Shown here: positions 55,686-64,000 of the stretch, in pieces | How positions within the stretch are numbered: position 1 is the stretch's first letter | Layout: every line of letters begins with the position of its first letter | Assembly (NCBI GenBank): GCA_039111635.1 | Contig: JBCAQO010000006.1 | Location: 1,426,001 to 1,490,000, forward strand | Length of the DNA: 64,000 bases | Source: Heterobasidion occidentale | Taxonomy: Eukaryota; Basidiomycota; Agaricomycetes; Russulales; Bondarzewiaceae | Reading direction: 5' to 3' | Notes under the pieces: model-generated | What the model saw: the letters and a program-made list of their open reading frames with translations, nothing else | Told to the model about the DNA's origin: nothing | Databases searched by the model: none | Made by a program: the position numbers and the translations under genes

Positions 55686-57844
55686 AGGTGTACTTCTCTT
55701 TTGAATTCTCTGACAGCTTTTTGGGATATGTAAGCGATTCAAGTCTCTTAATATGTTACGGGCAGCAACTTATGTTCATGTTAGCACTAGATGTAATTTT
55801 ACCATTGCCTAATGCATCGTTCTTGCATACCCTCCGTATCCCTCACTCATGTGCCTCCATCCGTAATGTCGCCGTCATTTTTGCACTCCCCTCAAGATCG
55901 CTGAATTGAAACTTCTGGTCCACTGCGTCGCCCTGGTACCTGCAAATTGGTAAGTCGGGTTGTTCTGGACTGTTCACCTGCCCTGCCACTTGAAAGGACA
56001 AGTACCTCATGGCATAGATCTCGTTGATTCGTAACTTCCAAGGTTTTTCCGACCATCCTTGTGTTATGCCAAGCCTCTGCTGTTCAAGCCACGATCCCTC
56101 CTGATCCCTCGAGACTTGGCCTTCGCACGCGGTCATTCAGAGTCTCCGACGCTGACGTGAACAGACTTCGTTCTGTTAGATTCAGCGTCCGAAGTCTGCG
56201 CAGCTCTCTATGATTGAGTTCCCAACTGGATTCAGGAAGGTACGTCTGTTCTCGGGTTTCGGGTGTAGAGCGTTTGGGTCACACGCAGAACTTCGAGAAG
56301 GAATTCCTACTTCTCGTAGAAACGACACGGAGCCAATGTCATTGGCTCTGTGCCATTCCGGTCAAGCCTGCCCTCCGATAACACATGACGAAGGTAAGTT
56401 CGAAGACCAAGCGTTAACTCTCTTACAAGACTGTTCATCACACTGTACAGCTATACAGGTGTCAGGTAAGATCAGGTGTGTTGACCACCGTTAACGGTCA
56501 TATTACATCGTTATCGATAGCAGAAGCCAAGCGCTGTGAGCGGGTGGAAATTTCCTCGAAAAGCACTAGGGTGCGTCAGTCATAATCACTTTGAAGCAAT
56601 CTGCGCCCCATCTGCCGCATAGGCATTACACCTGAACTTCTACTGTATAAGCTCAACCATGGAGAGTAAGGAAATTAACCGAAACCAGGTTAATCATCCG
56701 ACAAGCTACAAACTCTCTGGCAAACAGGTGTTGATGACGAGAGCATCGCTTGAAGAGTGGAAGGAACGAAGGCTAGGCAACTAGAGATGTGGGTCTGATG
56801 TTGGATAATACTGGAGATGGGTGCATCTGTTACCGGAGTGAGCTAGGAGTATGAGCCCGGTAAAAGATGTCTGAGATATGTTGATGTCTCCTCCGACGGG
56901 ATCGGATTCAAGAACTCATACCAGCTGCAGACTTCAATTTCAAGAAGAGTTTCGTAACGTGGCCGTAATCTCTTGGCTTGAGTGGGGCGGTCAACATGTA
57001 TCTTGTACCAGACAAAGACAATGAAGGCAACAAATTCATATGCGCATCTGAAATAGTTTGATTCAAGTTGGCTGGGCGTGCAATTAAGGAAGCCGTTAGA
57101 AACCGAAATAATCAATCAGAAGATGCTCCGGCCATATGACCTCCAGAGAACCAAGCGTAGCGATTGCTGCCAATGGAGAATTTCATTGGTGGGACCGCTG
57201 GTATTTGAGATTATTAGTCCCGTGTGTATGCTTCTGTTCGGGAACAGCTCGCTCGTCCACGCCGCCACGGCTCTCAAGACATGTTGGTTTAGAATGACCC
57301 CTTTATCCACATTTGGTATGTGGAGCAGGTCATTTCATGAAAGGCCGAATGAAGAGATTGACCCAGGCAAAGCCCAAATGGCTATGAGCGCTGGGACAGA
57401 CGATACCGCCGATGTATATTGCGAGTATGTCAGGGAAGCAGGCTACAAAACGACTGTAACAGGCAATTTAAGCTCTTATAGACTCTTGAGGAGCTCATTG
57501 TTCGAATGGTCTATGCGTCATGCGTGAGGTGAAGATTCTACCAGTCCCCTCCACGACAGTATTTGTCAACTCATGAAACCTACATCATGAACTAAAACAT
57601 ATTGGATTTCCTCCACAAACAGCAATTTTTCCATAACGGTCTCTTCAATTCCGAGACCAAATTTGGGCAACCTCGTGGATTACCTTCGTCGAATGCCAAG
57701 CCTCCGGCATGAATGGATGGATGTCAAATGTTGAGGTTGTACTAACTGTCGTGGCATGAACTTTCTACTCTTCCTTCTACAAATAAACCCAAACTGAGGG
57801 TCAGCCGGTCAGAGTCCGGTCAGATCGTCACCTCCGCAGATCAC
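55686..57844. other. Gene-poor region, nothing recognised
   Basis: The longest gap in the window, 2.2 kb. The best open frame (57078-57527, 149 codons) has no motif and ordinary non-coding character. No terminal repeats or transposase fragments were seen. Confidence 0.5.
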
Positions 57845-59157
57845 ATGATCTGGAGACTCATGCCTCTTCGCAAGCGACTCTCAGCGCTTGTTAGAGTGAG
57901 CAATGCAAGAGCCTCATCATCTCTAAGAAGCGTCCTATATGATGACCGTGCTGTAATCGTTCTCAACAAACCGTCTGGCCTGGTCGCTCAAAATAGCTCG
58001 AAGCTCACGCCGGTATGTGCTTAACGCTCTGCCCCTTGTCCCATACGGTAAATGGACTTGCTCCTTTATGAAGCTGGACGGAAGCCGCCAGACAAAAACA
58101 CCTTACGACACTCTCCTCAGTCGTAACTCCATTCATTCAGATTGTGGTTGCGCAGTATCTAATGTTTAATGATCCTTTTAGATTTGCAACACGAATACGA
58201 TCTTAGTACGCCCCCGTATCCTGTTCATCGGCTCGACAAGGTACCAGTTTATTACCGAATGTCACAACCATAGTTCATGCCCACACCATGTGTCAGAAAA
58301 CTACAGGGGCCTTAGTCTTAGCAAAAACGGCACATGCTGCCCGTGAATTATCGCGACAGTTCAAATCTCGCGCCGTGATTAAGGATTACCTGGCCCTTGT
58401 TCGTGGAGGTGAAGACATGTTCACCAAGAAGGAAGGCGTGATCACAGACCCCATCCAAATTGATTGTGATGGACGTGTGTCGGTGCGCGCTGCACAAGAT
58501 GGGAAACCAGCACTAACTACTTGGGAACTCCTTGGATCATCTGTGCGTCAGACTGTGGCCACTCCTGTTCTCCATGAGACGGACTCACCACCATAATTTC
58601 ATGGATTCGATAGCCTCGAGTCCCCCTTTCCTTGCTGAGAATGCAGCTTCACACAGGGCTGAAGCATCAACTTCGTGTGCACACCGCATCAGTGCTAAAG
58701 GGTAAGGAGTTTTTCACCGCTGCCCGTGCAAATGATTGGGGCGATACTAATTGTTTGACGGTTCTTACCATTGGAAGCCCCCATCCTGGGAGACACGCTT
58801 CATGGGGCCGAGGCGGTTGCCCCGAAAGTTTCATTGTTGGTGCCGGAAGGCTGCATGTTCCTGCATGCGTCATCTGTATCTTTCTTTGTATGTTTTCATT
58901 CTTCCTCTTCTCTTCTTCTACCAGGCATGCTGACTTCAGAGTGCTTCGTGTGATTGTAGCGATATCGACGAGAAGGACCGAGTAAGCGATTCCGGTTGAA
59001 AGTTGTGGCACCGTTACCTATCAATTTCATCCATGTCTGTCGTGATGTGGGCATTGAACTTGAGGAGGCTATAATTCAAGGAGGTGTTTACATGGACGAT
59101 GTAAGGGTGGAGAGTGGAGAGGTGCTTGGCATACAAAGGAAGTGCGTAATAGAATGA
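57845..59157 (+). CDS. RluA-type RNA pseudouridine synthase, probably mitochondrial
   Basis: Seven exons (57845-58012, 58074-58119, 58182-58240, 58297-58542, 58614-58701, 58778-58887, 58960-59157) give 304 residues. The N-terminus is basic and Ser/Ala-rich, like a mitochondrial presequence. It is followed by VLYDDRAVIVLNKPSGLVAQ, PPYPVHRLDK with the catalytic Asp of HRLD, KTTGALVLAKT, IKDYLALVRG, LRMQLHTGLKHQLRVH, PILGDTLHG and MFLHA. This order defines the RluA family. A basic C-terminal extension (YRREGPSKRFRLKVVAPLP) follows. It may correspond to yeast Pus5-like enzymes acting on mitochondrial rRNA; the target is inferred. Confidence 0.92.
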
Positions 59158-59548
59158 TAGAATATGAATAGTGTTCATGGTTTAACGTATGACAAACGTT
59201 TGACATTCCTGTTGCAAAGTCTTACTTGCGACCTCCACATCCCTTTGAGGGGTTTCAAGACAATGCGTAAACCCTTCGAAGGTTTCAGCACTTCATGTCT
59301 GGTCTGATCTTTGGTTGATGTCGATTTGCTTTCTGAAATGATTCAAGTCCCACCTTAATTTCAAGAAATTGCAGTCACCTCTGTCCAGAGTATCAACCAA
59401 TCGAGGGCAGTCTGCGCGACTGCACTGTGACAAGGATCCCATAGACCACACAGAAAACAAAATAAGACTGGCGATTGTAGGATGGCAATGTCATATAAAA
59501 ATAGCCGTACCCTAACTACAACAAGTCGGCATCGTGTGATGATTCGTC
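59158..59548. other. Intergenic, tail-to-tail spacer
   Basis: 3' flanks of the pseudouridine synthase and GLTSCR1-domain genes. No feature recognised. Confidence 0.5.
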
Positions 59549-61077
59549 TTATACCCCTGGACTTGTGCCCTTATCAGGCGGCGTACCATTGTTAATACCA
59601 GGTGGCGCACGATCCCCTCGTGCAGACTGTGGTGGGATTAGGTATGGTGCAGCAACCGGAGTCGCTGTCGGTGGAACGGTCGGCGTGGTCGATATGGATG
59701 ACGTAGGACTGGCGGTAGAAGTTGTGGAGCCCCGCATAATTGAATTGAGTACTAGTGCTAGCCCACTCATTTGCGCTGCCTGAAGCAATGACACGTTGAT
59801 TTCAAGATTGAGCTGTGTGCCGTTTGCAGAGGAACCGCGTAGTATAGCCGGTGGTGGTTGACCAGCTGGCACCTGTGACAAAGAATTGGCGGGAACGGGG
59901 ATGATGCCTAGAGCATGAAGGGTCGGAAGTGAGGACACAGGAAGCTGAACAGGGATAGCGCCAGTTATTTGTGGGAGCGGCGCTGCTGGAGCCGGAGTGG
60001 GTGGTGAGTGGGCGGGTGTATACGCTGGAGACGGCGCTACTGGCGTTGAATAATTTGCGGTGGAAAGTGCATATGTCGAAGTAGATGCCATTGGTATTTG
60101 AGGTGCTACCGCATAGGGTGGCGCGTAGGGGTACTGATAGGCACGGTAGTGATGCCCGTAAACGGGGGTGGAGGTGGTGGGCTGATGTGTAGCATATGTT
60201 GGTCGTGCTGCTAAAGTAGCAAGGCGCTTTTCACGCTCAATCTTATCAAGCTCAGCGCGAGCATTCCGTAGCTGGGAGGTCAAGGAACTGGTTTCTTTGC
60301 GATCTGCGTCAAGAACGGCTTGGGCGAGAAGGTATCCTTGATCGTCGGGCACATTGCGCTGATTCATTCCATCAGGCACGAATGTAAAGTAAAATTAGCG
60401 GAAGAGCAAACCTGGCTAGACCTGGTACGTGCACGTCTCAATCGGTCATGCAATGCTTTCTTTCTTTTGAAGCATTCTAAGGCAAATTTCGTCTCTGAAA
60501 TACGGTGAGATTGGGCAGTACTGTCATCGGCAACAGCGACGTACCTGCGATCTCTTGTCGTAAAAGATCTTTCTCAGTGGCCTTGGACTTCCCCTTGCCA
60601 AGATCTTCTCTTGGATGCTGGAAGATGTGATAGGGTAGCAATTTATCAACAGCATCTTCTGCGCTTTGGAAAGGTGCGTCCACGTCAGGGAATAAAGCCC
60701 CAATGTGGTCGGAGGTCAGGCTCTGAGCAATTCTGAAGAATGATGAGTGCGAGGGACGGATACAGGTGATTGTTCAATCACCTATCTGACACTTGGGTGG
60801 CAATTAGTTCCTCCTCACTAGTCAATTGAAGGCGGCCAAGTTGTTTACGAGAGGTATATCTGGGGACGAAGAGGGACGTTTCGTTGTTCGGATCGACGTC
60901 CACAGACTGTGGCCGCGTTGACGATGATGGTTGAAGAACAGCGGTTGCAGCTGTAATAGCAGACAGAGACGAAGTCGTGTTTTTTGATACATAGTTGGTT
61001 TGAGAAACAGTGAAAGATGAAGCACAGGATAAGTCGACAAGGTTCGACATCTCTCGTCGTTTGGTGTGCTTTGGCAA
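59549..61077 (-). CDS. GLTSCR1-domain protein (BICRA/ncBAF-type chromatin factor)
   Basis: Exons read leftward: 61077-60782, 60732-60545, 60494-60412, 60358-59549; 458 residues. Residues about 100-165 carry HIGALFPDVDAPFQSAEDAV and DKLLPYHIFQHP, the core of the GLTSCR1 conserved domain that anchors the human BICRA/BICRAL subunits in the non-canonical BAF remodeller. A charged helix follows (FALECFKRKKALHDRLRRAR) and then a coiled segment (LTSQLRNARAELDKIEREKR). The rest is Tyr/Pro/Thr/Ala-rich low complexity with a hydrophobic island (LNLEINVSLLQAAQMSGLAL). A role in fungal SWI/SNF or a relative is inference. ATG 61077 is the first in-frame start; upstream extension is not excluded. Confidence 0.8.
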
Positions 61078-61452
61078 TGCACTCCCTCGTGACCGCGTGA
61101 ATGCTCGCGCTCACATTTGGTGTTTAGGGCAGGGTTGACTTGACTTCGTATTCTCGCTTACTGTCCCGACTTTACAACCTTGCCATCAACAGCTGGAAGG
61201 TTGTATCCATAATTCAGTCCAGACGCTACTACCGCTCACGAAATGGTAGAGTTTCTTACCTGGTGTCGCTCTTGGAAGAGCGCTCCTAGGCCTGATGTCT
61301 AATGTCTTGCTCTGAACTATGCTAGGAACCACTCGCCCAGGCCAAAACCAAACATTACTCTTTCGTCTGCTGGGTCTGGCTGCAGGCATCTCTCCGTCTC
61401 CCATCTTCTCTCCACCTATACAGGTGCACCTCACCTTTCAGAGTGATCAAAA
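61078..61452. promoter_or_regulatory. Divergent promoter interval, GLTSCR1 gene / PRM10
   Basis: 375 bp between opposed start codons. A short open frame on the minus strand here has no motif. No clear TATA or E-box was found. Confidence 0.4.
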
Positions 61453-63718
61453 ATGGCCTTAGAACCTTCGCCGTCATCTCGCGATCTTCGGCACTCGCTC
61501 GAGCCTCCGGCTACCTATGGCTCCTCTCGGTCGTACAGAATCGCTGACAATGGTAGCCGCACGCTGCTGGGTGGCGAGGCTCCTGATTTAAAACGTATAT
61601 CCGTGGATAGTTCTGAAGAGACCTCCAACGGACGATCCGGAGATAGGGTCTCTTTCTCCTCATATCGCCACCCATTTGATATCAAGCCTCCTCTACCTGC
61701 TCACGACCGCGCAGAGAGTTATGGTTTTTCCAGATTCCCCACAGAGATGCGTCATCGACGTGTCTGGGATGAAGAGGATGGTGGGCAAATTTCGGAGCGA
61801 TTAGCTCACAGGTCATCTGTCAGCAGCTACTTCAGCGACGGGCGACTGTCTCAGATTGGGCCACAGCTAGATGGGATGGTTGCTTCAGAGCTACACGATA
61901 TTTCGATCGACATACCGTCGCCTTCTATGGATCGGCCCGAATGGATTGAATCAGACGTTGAAACGTCTGAAGGAGGTGAGACTAGCGACGACGATGACGA
62001 GATCGAACGAGGCGACAAATCCTCTAGGGTAACGCAGTTGAGGGCCGCACACCGCACCGAACGTATATTTTCTTCCACAAGACCTGCCATCTGTCCTCTC
62101 ACTGATACACTGTCTCCACAGCTGTGACCGAGCGTCGTAAACTTGTATTGAACTTTGCTCGTGCTCTGATGGCCTTTGGTGCACCCTCGCACAGAATCCA
62201 TTCTCAATTGGTTGCTGCATGCCGCGTCCTCGCAGTCGACGATTCAGATTTCATTCTCATCTATGGGGTTACTCTTGTCTTCTTCACCGACGTAGATAAT
62301 GACTCGTCCGAGGATCATATCGTCAAGTGTACGGGACGACTCGAGCTCTGCAACTTGCATGAGGTCCACACTATCTACCGCCATATCATCCACGAAGAAG
62401 AAAGTACCAATCAGGCCAACGAACGATTGACAAACCTCTTAGAGGCCCCACCAATCTACAGTGTGTGGCAGCGATGTATCCTGGCATTTGGTCTCTCAGG
62501 GTTTATCTGTCCACTCGCATTCGGTGGCTCGTTCTTGGACACATGGGTCGCTGGAGCCGCTGGAGCGATTTTGTGCATCCTACAGCTTACCGTCTTTCCA
62601 AAAGGAGTACTCATGGGCAACATCCTCGAGTAAGCAGCATTTACTGTCCTGAAGATGCGATACTTATCGGTGTCCGTCAGAGTTGCCATCACCTTTTGGA
62701 TCTCTTTCGTAGCCCGTGCTCTGAGTGGCATCAAGGGTGATTTATTCTGCTACTCCGCAATTGCGTCTTCCGCTATTGTGGGCGTATTACCCGGCTATCT
62801 TATATGTGAGCTGCACTATCCTATTCTTCACTTGCTGTTACTTAAGATGACTCACAGTGAACAGCTCCCTTGATTTGGCTTATAAGAACATGATGTGCGG
62901 TTCAATCAGGCTGGTCTATGCTCTCGTATACACGCTCTTTCTGGGCTTTGGGCTTCGCATAGGATCCGATTTCTATCTCCTTCTTGACCCTTCCGAGCGA
63001 CGCCATTTGTCCATGCTGGCCGGCGAGATCGATGGCAAACTGGTTATCAATGGTACATTCTTCTCAGACAACTCTACCCGTTTCGACAATACGTCTCCGC
63101 TATTTGGCACTTGGACATTTTTCAATAGCACGTCATCGAACCAAGATCACATTTTCAAAGGCTGTGAACGCCCACCTGGGTCCGTGTGGTACCTTCAAGT
63201 GTTTCCATGGTGGACGCAACTTTTCATGGTTCCCATTTTTGCTATATGCAGCTCTATGGCGAACTTGCAGCCGTGGAAGAGCAAAGAAATGGTCGTCATG
63301 GTCGTCATCGCTTGCGTCGCTTGGACTGCAAACGAGGTTGTGGGTAGGTATATCAAGGCACGATCCGATTACGTCTCGTTCGTCGCAGCGATGGTAGTTG
63401 GACTGATAGGTAACATCTATTCCCGGAGGATGGGGGGTACGGCATTCACATCTATGGTCACTGGCGTATTGTTTCTCGTACCCGTGAGTTTTATCTTCCC
63501 CAGAGGCGATGCCTGTCTTACGCTTTCTATTGTTACTTACTTCTTTACTTCAACAGTCAGGTCTATCGCAGAACGGAGGCATCACGGGTGGAAGCAGCGT
63601 CGCGGTAGGAGGCGGAATGCTATCAATTGCAATTGGAACTACCGTGGGGCTGATGATGAGCCAAGCCGTTGTATACGCTTTCGGCCGGAAGAAAAGCGGG
63701 GGCATGTTCACGTTTTAG
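61453..63718 (+). CDS. PRM10: Prm10/ThrE-family membrane transporter
   Basis: Exons 61453-62062, 62122-62629, 62681-62805, 62858-63483 and 63557-63718; 676 residues. The N-terminal 220 residues are polar and Ser/Asp/Glu-rich. The ThrE-type domain follows: RKLVLNFARALMAFGAPSHR, ELCNLHEVHTIYRHIIH, then about ten membrane helices including GLSGFICPLAFGG, WISFVARALSG, YALVYTLFLGFGLRIG and MVVMVVIACVAW, ending SGGMFTF. Bacterial ThrE exports threonine. Fungal Prm10 is known mainly as a pheromone-regulated gene of unclear substrate. Two N-x-(S/T) sites lie in the loop between helices (about 63050-63130). The first intron uses GTATAT at 62063, not an earlier GTAACG, to keep frame. Confidence 0.92.
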
Positions 63719-63758
63719 TCTTGATTTGAGGAGTCAATACCACGACTCGTGTGCAGAA

Positions 63759-64000
63759 TCATATTGGAGCTACACTCATCGCCTCAGAGTCCATTGACTC
63801 CTCCCCCGGATCTACTGCATCCCGCTCCCGTGCTTTGACTTCTAGCGCAACTCTCACCTTCTTCAAAAGATCAGACGCCCTATCAGCCTCCTCCGAGTTA
63901 CTCGCGGCGACCTTTTCAAGATACTCTCGAGCTAGTTCCAGATCTCCTCCTCCTTTCTCAAAGTGATAGCGCGCGACGAATACAAGGGATTTGGCATATT
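63759..64000 (-). CDS. C-terminal end of an unidentified helical-repeat protein (partial)
   Basis: Open on the minus strand from the window edge to a TGA at 63761-63759, without an intron. The peptide reads AKSLVFVARYHFEKGGGDLE, LAREYLEKVAASNSEEADRA, SDLLKKVRVALEVK, then a charged tail. The paired amphipathic helices and the alternation of Ala/Leu/Tyr positions suggest the end of a TPR superhelix. An APC/C TPR subunit (Apc8/Cdc23) is one candidate but not demonstrated. The 5' part is beyond the window. Tail to tail with PRM10 (40 bp between stops). Confidence 0.65.
   Translation of the reverse strand, partial: YAKSLVFVARYHFEKGGGDLELAREYLEKVAASNSEEADRASDLLKKVRVALEVKARERDAVDPGEESMDSEAMSVAPI

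Noticed and set aside
56440..56520. TGTCAGGTAAGATCAG-like sequence, considered as an LTR end
   Set aside because: No matching terminal repeat, primer-binding site or retroelement protein nearby.
57078..57527. 149-codon open frame on +
   Set aside because: No motif, no intron structure, and no family resemblance; within chance for this sequence.

Overview
The window is nuclear DNA of a filamentous basidiomycete, most likely an Agaricomycete (Polyporales-like). Genes are dense, sit on both strands, and are cut by many 48-75 nt spliceosomal introns. The proteins recognised are fungal, and several are typical of fungi only (Fmp27, Prm10/ThrE, a Kic1/Nak1 RAM kinase, an Om14-like protein). I saw no rRNA, tRNA, CRISPR array or intact transposon.

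Layout, left to right. 0.2-0.4 kb: 3' end of a probable cytochrome P450. 0.7-5.0: CLIP-170-type microtubule plus-end protein. 5.3-6.3: internally duplicated four-helix membrane protein (Om14-like). 7.5-9.9: NmrA-like oxidoreductase and acireductone dioxygenase. 10.4-15.5: eIF3c (+) converging on eIF2B-gamma (-). 15.7-18.7: Kic1/Nak1 kinase. 18.9-19.8: APS kinase (-). 20.0-21.7: trypsin-like gene with five reading-frame breaks. 22.9-25.6: TOG/HEAT protein (-). 25.8-30.6: alanyl-tRNA synthetase and ribosomal protein S18. 31.0-40.6: very GC-rich block with an uncharacterised protein, Hap2/NF-YA (-), a SARNP/Tho1-type SAP protein, a 4-TM protein, a DUF1746 (Dsc4-like) protein and a twin-CX9C NDUFAF8-like protein (-). 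40.9-52.3: giant Fmp27/BLTP-type lipid-transfer protein. 52.6-55.7: Yip1 (-), Nsa2 and a PRKRIP1-like protein. 57.8-59.2: RluA-type pseudouridine synthase. 59.5-61.1: GLTSCR1-domain protein (-). 61.5-63.7: Prm10/ThrE transporter. 63.8-64.0: C-terminus of an unidentified gene (-).

These are mostly unlinked housekeeping genes rather than a pathway cluster. Several are arranged head to head over 130-300 bp, so shared promoters are likely. Two such intervals carry CACGTG boxes, one beside APS kinase and one between AlaRS and the TOG gene.

The most interesting signals are: (1) NDR-kinase docking motifs and a phosphosite in the tail of the Kic1/Nak1 kinase; (2) an Om14-like protein made by a tandem duplication that kept an intron at the same site and phase in both copies; (3) at least five frame-supported GC-AG introns; (4) a steep GC drop inside the single Fmp27 gene; (5) many one-base frame breaks, mostly at C/G runs, which look more like sequence error than pseudogene decay but need raw-read checks. 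I did not find a convincing new multi-gene system.
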